From: Cymbomonas tetramitiformis
Taxonomy: Eukaryota; Chlorophyta; Pyramimonadophyceae; Pyramimonadales; Pyramimonadaceae
Length of the DNA stretch: 64,000 nt
Assembly: GCA_001247695.2 (NCBI GenBank)
Contig: LGRX02033391.1
Span: 24,123 to 88,122 of the forward strand
Direction of reading: 5' to 3'
The stretch's first letter is position 1. Every line of letters begins with the position of its first letter. The translations under genes and the position numbers were made by a program. A model generated the notes under the pieces. It did not search any database and had not been told where the DNA came from. It saw only the letters and a list, made by a program, of their open reading frames with translations. Positions 1-9,285 of the stretch are shown here, piece by piece.

Positions 1-1
1 T

Positions 2-1408
2 CCCACTAGTCTAACAGACATACTCAACAAACTCACTGACGGCTCATATGACAGAACAATAGCTAAAGCTTTACACAAATATGGCCACACACAAATAGGG
101 ATATGTGACGATGTGCACTGGAGGATGGTGATGTTTTTACAGACGCAGGAAAACGAGCTTTCGGCCTACATTTACGACCCCATGGGAAATAGGGAGAACG
201 ACACCGCCCCGGCGAAACTGCAAACAGCACTCAAAACATGGCTAGCACGAAGAAACACGAAAGACAACTTAAACGAAACAAATATATATACAAACATGCA
301 CAAGTATCAAACCGACAGTTACAACTGCGGTGTATGGATAGCGCAGGCGGCCCGTGTGTGGAACGACTGGAACAAGAATTGCAGTGACACTCCGTTTTTC
401 GAACATCTATACAGACGTCACAGCACGGACATAGCGGACTTCAGCAGCATGGAGAACTATATGTCTAACCTTAGACGGAACTTCAGAAAAGCGATTTCGC
501 TGCCAGAAACCATCTCGGGACCGAGAGATCTGATCGAGAGTGGCACTGAAGATAGGCCTATAGAACCCGAAGGAATTCTGAGAACGGATGATGAGAATAT
601 ACCGAAGGAAACAGGTGAAAGAATGCAAACTGAATTTACAGCAGTTGGATTGGCAAGCTCTAGCACCACGTTCCCACCGAACCTTACACGTAGAGGCCCA
701 GTCACAATAGCCCAGATGCAAGCTCTGATAAACCGATACAAACTTGACTGGGTGGTACATAACAACCTTACTGAAGCCTCAGCGTGCATTTCCACATGTC
801 ATCGAGTACGAACAACGGTCACAGGAAATCTACAAAAAACCCTCCAAATACACCTGGTCATAGTTCAAGACCAGTGGCAGATACTTCTACATATGACGGG
901 CCTCAAACCGGTCATTTGCAGCTTACTCTCACACCGGAACACACCCGCAATAACGGGATTGAATTTATCACTATCCCCCGACCTTTCTCGACAATGCATC
1001 AACCTAAAATACCTCATGCACCATAACAATCAGGGCGTTCTTACCTTCGTAGCGGCCCACACTTACTATAACATACTCTCAACTACCAAGTATTATACGG
1101 TAAAGCACCTAGAGCGTGACATAACTTTTGAGCTAAATAAACTAAATATAACCAGCACAGACCCCAATAAATACTACCGAGCACACAGACTGGAGAACGA
1201 CGAGTCGATAACGCTAATAAGAAACTCTCTCAGAAACCACTGTAGCACCATAAGCCGGGAAGGCTGCCGAGGTCATGACTTTAACCGAAAACCTACAAAT
1301 ACGAGAACATGCGTTGCGCGAACGCGAACAGAACAGCGCAAAAACCCCCCATGCCAAAACCGCAAGGACATAGGGCGGCTTATGCCAGGAAAATTAAAAG
1401 ACGGGTGA
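2..1408 (+). CDS. LINE ORF1 with Ulp1-like (C48) cysteine protease domain, 5' partial
   Basis: The frame is open from base 2, so the first ATG/GTG inside the window is not the real start. The N-terminal part has the Ulp1/SENP layout: His-Trp at 116-121 (DDVHW), an Asp in YDPMGN near 170-185, then Gln...Cys in QTDSYNCGVW with the Cys codon at 326-328. All four catalytic positions (His, Asp, Gln, Cys) are present, so the fold may be active. The rest, from about residue 110 of the visible part, is polar with no motif I recognise. Ulp1 enzymes cut SUMO-type tails. In a LINE the role is unknown; cleavage of its own polyprotein or of host ubiquitin-like modifiers are both possible. It overlaps ORF2 by 100 bases in a different frame. 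Confidence 0.75.
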   Translation, partial: PTSLTDILNKLTDGSYDRTIAKALHKYGHTQIGICDDVHWRMVMFLQTQENELSAYIYDPMGNRENDTAPAKLQTALKTWLARRNTKDNLNETNIYTNMHKYQTDSYNCGVWIAQAARVWNDWNKNCSDTPFFEHLYRRHSTDIADFSSMENYMSNLRRNFRKAISLPETISGPRDLIESGTEDRPIEPEGILRTDDENIPKETGERMQTEFTAVGLASSSTTFPPNLTRRGPVTIAQMQALINRYKLDWVVHNNLTEASACISTCHRVRTTVTGNLQKTLQIHLVIVQDQWQILLHMTGLKPVICSLLSHRNTPAITGLNLSLSPDLSRQCINLKYLMHHNNQGVLTFVAAHTYYNILSTTKYYTVKHLERDITFELNKLNITSTDPNKYYRAHRLENDESITLIRNSLRNHCSTISREGCRGHDFNRKPTNTRTCVARTRTEQRKNPPCQNRKDIGRLMPGKLKDG

Positions 1409-4400
1409 TCGACACCAAATGTGCAAACCAAGTCTTTGAACTAGAAAACAACTACGATGACGCAGGTAGATGTAGGAACCAGGCCAAGTATAAGACCAAA
1501 CAAACCGAGAGAAATGACACGGAGAGACTCACCAGGCTGCAAGAAGCCCAAACATCAAACAACATAATTATCATGGGTATAAATATGAGAGGGCTCAGGC
1601 ATGCATCTGAGGATAAACGTAGCCTCATCAAACTTGAAACCATATGCAACCTAATTTTAGACAGAAGAGCGGATATAGTTTGCATATCAGAAACAAAAAT
1701 AAATAATGAAAACCTGCCGCTAGTAAAAGCGCTCATGCAACAAAAAGGCATCCAATATCGCACAACCTTTGTCGACAACAGGGCTACAAAAGATTCTATG
1801 ATCTTATGGGACCCGTCAAGAATACCGCTTACACCCTCAGTCACCAAAGTTGATGGCAGTGAAAAACGTTCGGTAATGATTAAATTCGTGGGGAAAAAAG
1901 GCTTTACGCTCTATGTAGCCAGTGCATACATGAACGATGCCTCACTCCAGGACGGACAGACAGAATTTTACGATACTTTAAATGACTGGGCCGCTAACGC
2001 AGGGCAGGATGTCGATAAGGCCTATATAGAGATAGGCGATAAAAACTGTACGCTGACACAACGCCAACGCATAACAGGAGGTAATATAATGACCTACCAA
2101 GAGCATCAAGAGAAAAATAAGCATCTTCTCTCCCATTTAAGCAATGACAGATGCATGCTAAAAGAAATATTGATGACACACTTCCCGAAGGATGACATCT
2201 TTACACATGTCATATCTAATTCGTCGAAAGCCAAACTTACGCATGTCATTGCCAATACCACAATGGGTAACATGATAGTCAATTCAGGATGGACCGAATC
2301 GAACCCATACATAATGTCGGACCATGGAATAGTGTGGGCAGAAGTGAGAATGCCTACGACTGGACAACTAACCAAGAAGGCAACCGAGACGTCGAATGCT
2401 CCTCGTTTTGCAGGAGCTAAAGAAATGACACACGACGAGTATCCGGGTTATCCTGTTCGCATGAATTACAAAGTCCCGCACAAAAACCTCAGAACAAGAA
2501 TTACCAAAAAAATGTTGGCTGCATTTCTGGAGTCAAACGGGTACAATGCCGATCACCTAATGCATGCGTGCCAGAACAGGAATAAGGCCAAAGCTGAAAT
2601 ATCCATAATATTAGGAGATACTTATGACTACGACCCTAAGAACACGAACCCGGATGGTACCCCTGTAACTGTTAATAAGTTATCCAAGGAAAATGGGAAA
2701 ATGGACAGCATAGAGCAAGGATTAAAATGGCACAACAAAGCCAAAGAATGGTGGATCCATCTTAACGCCCCTTGGAACATGGCCCATTTGCTCTCCAGGG
2801 GAAGGGGAATGCCAGAAGGGGCATTTAACGTCAGTGTGTGCCCTGAAAAGAACACATGGACCATTGGTTTACCTACAAGCAAATGCAAGAAAGAAGTTTC
2901 GGCGTACATGAAGAACCACGCCCGGCTAGGTCCGTTAGAAATCAAGAAAATACAAAAAACCGAAAGTACTGAATCAATGAATACATGGACGATCACGCTG
3001 CACTCCCACATACCCGCCCCTTTTTGGCAACATTATGGTACTGATCTAGAAACTGCAGCATTGGGAAACCTTAACCTTACCTTTGACTACGCCACAGGAT
3101 GGATCTCATACTCTAATAGATTGCACTCCTTACTGAACGCAGAGATAAGTACTAAGAAAGTACTAAGGCCGGAGGAGCCCTTTAATGCGGAGAAAACTTG
3201 GATTACACTACATGAACAGGCAACCAAAGCTGCAAGTCATGCCTTCGGTACGAAAAGTAATGGTGGGTACCATGCTCAGCCGAAGCCCTCAGCAGTCTCT
3301 AACTACACCTATAAATGGATGAACACTTTGCGTAGATCGGTGCACTATATGGAAAAACGTGCTCACTACCACATTATTCCTAAAGTAGCCATCAAAGCTA
3401 TAGGTACAATCCCTTTCCCGTCACTTAAAGCCAAGCAAGGCGAAGAGGCAAAGGACTGGCTGAATAGACTTGCTTCGAACCTACCATTGTTCAGAAAAGC
3501 GTTTCAAGAAAGTAGAAAAGCGGATCTGGAACGCAGGAACCTTATGGAAAAGGAAGCACTTCAGTTACTATTCACAACTAACCTCTCACGCTTTTTAGAC
3601 ACGGTGATGGGTAAAGTCAAAGTAACGACAACAGGTGCCGCTCCTATACCTGACGAGCGAGGCATTATTCCAGATAACGAAAAAGACAGATTGGACGCGA
3701 ATCTGAGAGAATACAAGGACAAAAAATTATTTAGCACGAAACCTAATAGACCCGAAACGTTACCTGCCTGGTTACAAGAAATATTGAGAGATAGTCCGAA
3801 ACTCCCTGGCACGGTAGTATTGGAACTCACCAAGGTGATACCGCAGAAAGAACTTGATTTGGCTTACACCACATGCGGAATTTCTACGGCACCGGGACCA
3901 TCAGGTATGAGATACTCTCAATGGATAAAAGGTCCGGGAAACTTTCAAACCTTAACCCTAGAACTTTTCAATCACATTCTAAATACGGGTGCCTTCCCGA
4001 AAGATGCCAAAGCTGGCATCATCCTGCCGATCCCCAAGAACCCTCTCGAACCCTGCACCCCGGAAAATGCAAGACCGCTCACTATGCTCGAAACTGGACT
4101 CAAACTTTTTAACACAATCATTGCCAACAGAATTAAAGCCTCCCTTAATAGACATCCCATTTTCTTCCCGATACAGGATGCGTTTTTACCGAACAGAAGC
4201 ATTGACGATTCACTACACATTTTAAATGAAGTCATCTCAGATGCAAACAGGTTCGATAAGGAGCTGCACATAGTGTACCTTGATCTTAAACAAGCTTTCG
4301 ACAGGGCTGAGTTTTGGATGAGCAACATCGCTCTTGAAAAGTTGGGCTTCCCGGAGAAAATAATTAGAGTAATATCCAATATCACCGAAAATGCCTCAAG

Positions 4401-7400
4401 AGCCGTCCTCACCGAAGATGGTTTGACTGATGAGTGGTCATTAGAATGCGGGGTTCCACAAGGTGAAGTTCTGAGCCCGCTAAGATTTGTTGCAATAATG
4501 GACATTTTAGCAATATGGCTAGCAAAAAGAGCGAGCGGTGCAAACCCGACAAAAGAGGTATACGGATATTCACTCCAGGAAACGACCAAGAAGGGGGCAT
4601 CACCATCCCAAACGGGCAGTATTCTAACCCCTTTGGGGCCCTCAGTCACCGATATCTCACCAAACATCTTTGCCAGATTTTTCTGCGATGACATAGTGCT
4701 AATAGGAAAGAGTAAGCAAGAAGTCCAAGACATGCTTGGAGTAGTGAATGAATTTATGAAATTTATTGGCATTCCCATAAATACTAAGAAATCTAAATAC
4801 ACCTTCCGCAAACAAATTAAAACCACGCGAGCCAACGCGAGAAGATTTAGCGACACAGACATGCAACTGATGTCTGGAGGTAGCCTTGAATGTAACACAG
4901 ACAACTGCGGTCCCTCACTGCAAGCGAAATGGATTCCCCCCGCAAACCCGGAGTTTTTAGATTTCAGCGATACCACCGAAGCAAATCGATACCTAGGAGT
5001 CTGGTATTCACTTGATGGCAAATGGGAAAAACAAACGGAGGTCCTTCTAAACAGACTTAAAAGTACTCTTGAGTCAATTCAACTCCAAAATCTGAACCTG
5101 CACCAACTTAGATATGTTCTGAACGCTGTAGTGGTTCCAAGAATGGCCTACCCGTTAAAGGTTACCTCAGCTATAGCAAATAAAACGAAAAACGTTGCAC
5201 TTGAACTAGACAGACTGATCGCTGCCTTTGTCATCAAGTATATGGGAAACCCTGTAGACACTAATCATCAAGCGATCTTCACCGCAGTATGCTACGGCGG
5301 GTATGGAATAGACAGTGTCCATGACATAGCAATAGCAAACTGCATAACTGAGACTATGTCCACATTGTGCTCGTATGAGGAGAGTGAGTACTGGCAGCGG
5401 AACAGATTTGAGCGATTTCAGGATCCATTTTTACGGGAACTTTACCTTAAACATAGCAACGCTTGGCATAAGATCATGAGGAACATCATAGCACGAGAAT
5501 GTAAGAAAATAGGGATAAACGGGGGACCCTTTTCACACTATGCCACCTATGATCGGGACGAAGATAAGCATCTGAACTGGTTCAAACGTACTGCGCACAT
5601 GATGGCCAGAACAGGCTATGCGATAGACTCTAAATGTCTGCCGCAGAACGTGCATGGAGAAAATAGTTTGATAGCAGCCCTTCCCTCCTCGGTCTACAAC
5701 TCTCGTGCAACGATAAACGCGATTCAGAAATATGACTTGAAACAAACGGGTGCTTTTCTTTCACCATGTGGTGGTATCTTCAGACCTTGGGCTGAACTTA
5801 AGACGGTTCTAGGACTGTCGGGCAATGAGAAACCTGACTGGCTTAAAAACATAGAAAAAGAGATGACACTTCAACAAAATGACCATAACTGTGACATTAG
5901 GTACGTTAAAAAGCAATACAGGGATATGTGCGAAGACTTGGCACCAAACTGCTTCTACTGGAAAGGGGGAGGTGCCACACAGAAAGTTGAACTCGTACAC
6001 ATTCAAGAGCTTGACGAGTTGTTACCCACAATTAAGTACAGAAAATACAACACAAACCTCGGTTGTTCGACCAGCTACACTGTGCAAGAAAACGTGTATA
6101 CGATGACGTTGGACGAGAACACTCATATTCTTCACGGAGAGAGCGTTCTGATACCGGTAGGCAACCAACTTGATTATATGGAAAATGACACTTTCCCCCA
6201 GACAGCAACACTCAAAACAAACACCCCGGCGCGATATCTTGAATATGTTCAAGATCGTCTTGAAGAAATATTACACGAAAGAGCCAGGACCAGAATGGCA
6301 GACGAAGACAGCGAATACAGCTGCCCAAGTGGATCAGATCAAGACACGACAGAAGTGAGGCAGACCACACCGCCACTTCACTCCTACGACACAGCAAGCG
6401 ATGGGTCTCTTTTTTCTAGCAAGGGCACTGCATGTAGCGGCGCTGCGTACGCAGTCAGGGGGATGAATGGAAACCCGCCACTGATTAGAAAAGCAAACAT
6501 TCCAATACACAAGCCGTTCTACTGTCCTGATTCCTTCATAAGATCGGATATACAACTTCCCAGCTCTACAACGGCGGAGATAGTGGGGCTACGACTTCTA
6601 CTTAGTGAGCAGAAGGACTACATTTTGAGCTCCGTGGCCCCCACGATACATGCTATTGATTCCATGGCCACTATTACGGCGGTCACAAAGGACAAACGTA
6701 ACATGAGCATACGCGATAAACTAAGAGAGCCCAACCGGGCAAATATACAAGCAGTCAGACTTGTGCTGGAGGAACTTGGTTACTATGAAGGCAATGAGAA
6801 CAGCAAAATAATCCTGAAATGGATAAGAGGCCACAATGACGACACCTTACACGATAAGGTTGACCGAGCAGCCAAGAGGGCTTCATTTAGATGCGACGGG
6901 CCACCGCCTCGATTTGATCCTTCGGATGAGATGCCCCACTCACTTTTTTACAGGAATGTTCCGGTAATGGGAGATATTCGAACCCATGTTAGGAACATAC
7001 AAAAACTAAGTCATTACCATATCTGGAAAAATATGAGACAGCAAGGTAGAAATCTTAGACTGCTGGAACATAATGAAGCCCCTCCCATTAGGGACCTGTC
7101 AAAGGCTGCACCTAAGCATTTTACGGCGAGCAGAAACAGAGAATTACTGGGACTACAAGCCTCTCCGGCACGACTTAAAAAACTCGGAAAAATTGAAATG
7201 TCGGATTGCCCATACTGTGTAGCGGGAACTACTTGCACGTTTGAACACATCCAGCTTCACTGTCCGGGACCCAGTGGGGCCTTGAACACCACCAGAAAAG
7301 AACAGGATGATAGCCTGAGGAAACTGGTTAAGGAAAACGTCAATGACACACCCAGGCTTGTCAACCCAGGGAAAGGAAACTCTTTTCTAAAAATGGACAA

Positions 7401-7899
7401 CTTAAACTTGTTTCCAATGGCTGATCTTAGAAATAATATGACTACCGAACTTCACCTCTCTGCTCTGCCTGAAGCCGGTATGTACAGGCCATCGAAAACG
7501 AAGAATGGAGCTTTGGCGGTCACTGCCAAAGGGAAAACCGAAGAAGGTGCTGACTCTATGGTCTACCCTGACTTGCAATACGTGAGAAGACAGGAGTTTT
7601 GGAAGCTGATTGCATGGCACCATCTTTCCACTAAGAAAACCCCTCTGCACATGACTGAATACGCAGAGAGAGCACATGATGTACATATGGCAGTTGAAGC
7701 ATGCAAACACGAGTCGGGCGATCCAAAGAACTGCTATGCGATTAGAAGAGATTTGCTTGACATATCGATAGATGACAGACATTTAGACGAAGACGGCTGT
7801 GAGCTTTTTAGCAACCCCCTCAATGCGCACCCCAAATCCATGCAGAAGATGCATTCCCACGAGAAAGATGAAGAGAGCGCTAAAACCCTTTTGCAGTAA
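1309..7899 (+). CDS. LINE ORF2: APE endonuclease, reverse transcriptase, RNase H polyprotein
   Basis: 2196 codons. Near residues 90-345 lies an exonuclease-endonuclease-phosphatase domain: INMRGL, ADIVCISETK, GDKN (usually GDFN) and the C-terminal SDHGIVW. The reverse transcriptase spans nucleotides 3870-4810 with GPSGMRYSQW, YLDLKQAFDR, GVPQGEVLSPL and FFCDD, a variant of FADD keeping both catalytic Asp. RNase HI lies at about 6395-6885 (SDGS, AEIVGL, AIDSMAT, WIRGHNDD). A Cys/His knuckle CPYC...H...C follows at 7206-7265. The enzyme would nick target DNA and reverse-transcribe LINE RNA there. The region after 7265 leads towards the methyltransferase-like ORF and ends with ELFSNPLNAHP before a TAA. 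The start is uncertain: the first 60-80 residues may not be translated, or may follow ORF1 by reinitiation. Confidence 0.9.
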   Translation: MRCANANRTAQKPPMPKPQGHRAAYARKIKRRVIDTKCANQVFELENNYDDAGRCRNQAKYKTKQTERNDTERLTRLQEAQTSNNIIIMGINMRGLRHASEDKRSLIKLETICNLILDRRADIVCISETKINNENLPLVKALMQQKGIQYRTTFVDNRATKDSMILWDPSRIPLTPSVTKVDGSEKRSVMIKFVGKKGFTLYVASAYMNDASLQDGQTEFYDTLNDWAANAGQDVDKAYIEIGDKNCTLTQRQRITGGNIMTYQEHQEKNKHLLSHLSNDRCMLKEILMTHFPKDDIFTHVISNSSKAKLTHVIANTTMGNMIVNSGWTESNPYIMSDHGIVWAEVRMPTTGQLTKKATETSNAPRFAGAKEMTHDEYPGYPVRMNYKVPHKNLRTRITKKMLAAFLESNGYNADHLMHACQNRNKAKAEISIILGDTYDYDPKNTNPDGTPVTVNKLSKENGKMDSIEQGLKWHNKAKEWWIHLNAPWNMAHLLSRGRGMPEGAFNVSVCPEKNTWTIGLPTSKCKKEVSAYMKNHARLGPLEIKKIQKTESTESMNTWTITLHSHIPAPFWQHYGTDLETAALGNLNLTFDYATGWISYSNRLHSLLNAEISTKKVLRPEEPFNAEKTWITLHEQATKAASHAFGTKSNGGYHAQPKPSAVSNYTYKWMNTLRRSVHYMEKRAHYHIIPKVAIKAIGTIPFPSLKAKQGEEAKDWLNRLASNLPLFRKAFQESRKADLERRNLMEKEALQLLFTTNLSRFLDTVMGKVKVTTTGAAPIPDERGIIPDNEKDRLDANLREYKDKKLFSTKPNRPETLPAWLQEILRDSPKLPGTVVLELTKVIPQKELDLAYTTCGISTAPGPSGMRYSQWIKGPGNFQTLTLELFNHILNTGAFPKDAKAGIILPIPKNPLEPCTPENARPLTMLETGLKLFNTIIANRIKASLNRHPIFFPIQDAFLPNRSIDDSLHILNEVISDANRFDKELHIVYLDLKQAFDRAEFWMSNIALEKLGFPEKIIRVISNITENASRAVLTEDGLTDEWSLECGVPQGEVLSPLRFVAIMDILAIWLAKRASGANPTKEVYGYSLQETTKKGASPSQTGSILTPLGPSVTDISPNIFARFFCDDIVLIGKSKQEVQDMLGVVNEFMKFIGIPINTKKSKYTFRKQIKTTRANARRFSDTDMQLMSGGSLECNTDNCGPSLQAKWIPPANPEFLDFSDTTEANRYLGVWYSLDGKWEKQTEVLLNRLKSTLESIQLQNLNLHQLRYVLNAVVVPRMAYPLKVTSAIANKTKNVALELDRLIAAFVIKYMGNPVDTNHQAIFTAVCYGGYGIDSVHDIAIANCITETMSTLCSYEESEYWQRNRFERFQDPFLRELYLKHSNAWHKIMRNIIARECKKIGINGGPFSHYATYDRDEDKHLNWFKRTAHMMARTGYAIDSKCLPQNVHGENSLIAALPSSVYNSRATINAIQKYDLKQTGAFLSPCGGIFRPWAELKTVLGLSGNEKPDWLKNIEKEMTLQQNDHNCDIRYVKKQYRDMCEDLAPNCFYWKGGGATQKVELVHIQELDELLPTIKYRKYNTNLGCSTSYTVQENVYTMTLDENTHILHGESVLIPVGNQLDYMENDTFPQTATLKTNTPARYLEYVQDRLEEILHERARTRMADEDSEYSCPSGSDQDTTEVRQTTPPLHSYDTASDGSLFSSKGTACSGAAYAVRGMNGNPPLIRKANIPIHKPFYCPDSFIRSDIQLPSSTTAEIVGLRLLLSEQKDYILSSVAPTIHAIDSMATITAVTKDKRNMSIRDKLREPNRANIQAVRLVLEELGYYEGNENSKIILKWIRGHNDDTLHDKVDRAAKRASFRCDGPPPRFDPSDEMPHSLFYRNVPVMGDIRTHVRNIQKLSHYHIWKNMRQQGRNLRLLEHNEAPPIRDLSKAAPKHFTASRNRELLGLQASPARLKKLGKIEMSDCPYCVAGTTCTFEHIQLHCPGPSGALNTTRKEQDDSLRKLVKENVNDTPRLVNPGKGNSFLKMDNLNLFPMADLRNNMTTELHLSALPEAGMYRPSKTKNGALAVTAKGKTEEGADSMVYPDLQYVRRQEFWKLIAWHHLSTKKTPLHMTEYAERAHDVHMAVEACKHESGDPKNCYAIRRDLLDISIDDRHLDEDGCELFSNPLNAHPKSMQKMHSHEKDEESAKTLLQ

Positions 7900-8863
7900 T
7901 GGCAAGATAGGCTTCGATGGCCTAGCATTAGATGCGTACATTAATCCCATAACAGGACGGGGCAGGAATGTTTATGGAAACCCCCCCTTTGACGGTAAGG
8001 ATAACAATAGCGCCACTTCTGCGGTTATGACAACGTTGGCACTCGGTGCGCGAGCGGCTCAAACCTCGTCAGGCTTCACTGGTGTATGGATACTGCCCTT
8101 ATCTGTAAAAAATCAAAAGAAGTGGATTGCGAAAGGGTATGAACTCGTTTTCAGGTTTCCTCGGGACACCATTCCCTTTATCCCGCACGGATACTGGACC
8201 GGAGATGAGCCGTACAAACTGCCGGGGAGTGGTTGCTACAAAGACGACTTTTCGGATGTAGTCATCATAGCGATAGACAGCAACAAATATGAGCGTAAAC
8301 CAACTTTTGACTGGAGGGCCACTCAAAAGAAGATAGCAAGATGGTTCATTAATGTCCTGCCGGAGTCTAAGATCACAAACCGCAGGCTTGAAGCCACTGG
8401 ACTTCCACTCTCAGCCTGGAGAGAAATCCTTGATGAAAGAGACCAAGTCATGCCTACCTCGCTCTGCCCGTGGCCTGTAAATGATACGCCGTTGCGGCCT
8501 GAAACCTTAAGCACATATTTTGGCGGCCACCATGACACTCACTATACTTCGGACAAGCTGAAACCCTTCAAGAGTACGATACTGTGGCCCAAGGAGCTTA
8601 CTCTTACGGGACACCTCCCAAAGCACTTTGACAAAGTGCTCCATATCGTGGGGGTTTCCAAAAGGAAAGTAAAACCACTTATTAAGAAAATATCGAGGCT
8701 TTGTAGACACCACGTGAAAATCAGACGAAATATCTTCTTGAACGAGTTCACTGAGCCATCTAATGATGAACCGTGCCTCTCGAACATTGATATGACCCCC
8801 ACCGTTACCGAAGAAAATGCGATTTTTGACACTCGTGAGCACTTCACAAACATCGTCACGTGA
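7799..8863 (+). CDS. LINE ORF3: NPPF methyltransferase-like (Dam/DIRS-type) domain
   Basis: The frame is +1 relative to ORF2 and overlaps its last 100 bases. Convincing coding starts near 7894 with GKIGFDGLALDAY, followed by VYGNPPFDGK and a hydrophobic strand GVWILPLS..W, then FPRDTIPFIPHGYW and a Cys. NPPF/Y/W is motif IV of adenine-N6 methyltransferases. The same order (NPP, helix, hydrophobic strand ending in Pro-x-Trp, then a Pro-rich turn) is seen in the DIRS elements and in Copia pol in this window. The end of ORF2, CELFSNPLNAHP, looks like the missing N-terminal part of the domain, so ORF2 and ORF3 probably form one protein joined by a frameshift or split by a one-base lesion near 7880-7897. 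The C-terminal third (residues 230-354) is basic and unrecognised. Catalytic activity is unproven. Confidence 0.65.
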   Translation: MSFLATPSMRTPNPCRRCIPTRKMKRALKPFCSNGKIGFDGLALDAYINPITGRGRNVYGNPPFDGKDNNSATSAVMTTLALGARAAQTSSGFTGVWILPLSVKNQKKWIAKGYELVFRFPRDTIPFIPHGYWTGDEPYKLPGSGCYKDDFSDVVIIAIDSNKYERKPTFDWRATQKKIARWFINVLPESKITNRRLEATGLPLSAWREILDERDQVMPTSLCPWPVNDTPLRPETLSTYFGGHHDTHYTSDKLKPFKSTILWPKELTLTGHLPKHFDKVLHIVGVSKRKVKPLIKKISRLCRHHVKIRRNIFLNEFTEPSNDEPCLSNIDMTPTVTEENAIFDTREHFTNIVT

Positions 8864-9285
8864 GATTTCATGACTAAATGTGATTCTCCCCTTTGGGGGT
8901 AGGGGTCTCCCCCCTCCCTACCCCCCTCCCTCCACCCCCGCCGTCCATCCGCCTCACCACCGCCCCCCTTTTCCTTCTTCCTCATCCAACTGCCCCCCTA
9001 GTTCTTCGTCTCCCCTCCACCACCGCCGGGCAGCAGCCAGCCGCTCCACTTCCGCTCGTTCCGCTCGGGCTGCTGACCGCCTGCCGGCTAGCCTTTTTGG
9101 CGCATACCGCGTTTTTTTGCTAGTTGTGCTTTCCTCAGTAGGCTACTGAGATGAGCTACATTGTAGCGCACCATGTGTGAGGGAGTAGCCCCTAGCTTCT
9201 GCTAGCCTGCCTTGTGCAGGGTTACAGCTTCCCAGGACCGTGTCCGTACACCCGGTGTAAATGTAATATTATTATTATTATTATT
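8864..9285 (+). repeat. LINE 3' UTR with (ATT)n tail
   Basis: Non-coding, very C-rich at first (8885-9050), then a mixed stretch ending GTGTAAATGTAATATT and six or so ATT repeats. A diverged copy of the same 3' end lies at about 16791-17230, sharing TTGTGCTTT, GTAGCCCC, TAGCCTGC...GCAGG and GTAAATGT followed by ATT repeats. The shared end defines the LINE 3' terminus. Short ORFs in this stretch are products of the C-rich composition. Confidence 0.75.

Larger units (their letters stand above)
1..9285 (+). mobile_element. LINE (non-LTR) retrotransposon, 5' end outside window
   Basis: One + strand unit with a protease-like ORF1, a long APE/RT/RNase H ORF2, a third ORF with a methyltransferase-like motif, and a 3' UTR that ends in an (ATT)n tail at about 9263-9285. 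The tail abuts the interior of a DIRS reading frame, which suggests the LINE inserted into that DIRS element. ORF1 is already open at base 2, so the true 5' end lies to the left. No target duplication can be tested because the left flank is missing. ORF1 and ORF2 have no internal stops; one frame break, between ORF2 and ORF3, may be natural or a lesion. Gene order EEP endonuclease, RT, RNase H and CCHC-like knuckle is that of APE-type LINEs; the clade cannot be settled by eye. Confidence 0.9.

Noticed and set aside
3972..5021. 349-codon minus-strand frame under the LINE RT
   Set aside because: Antisense to conserved RT motifs and without motifs of its own.
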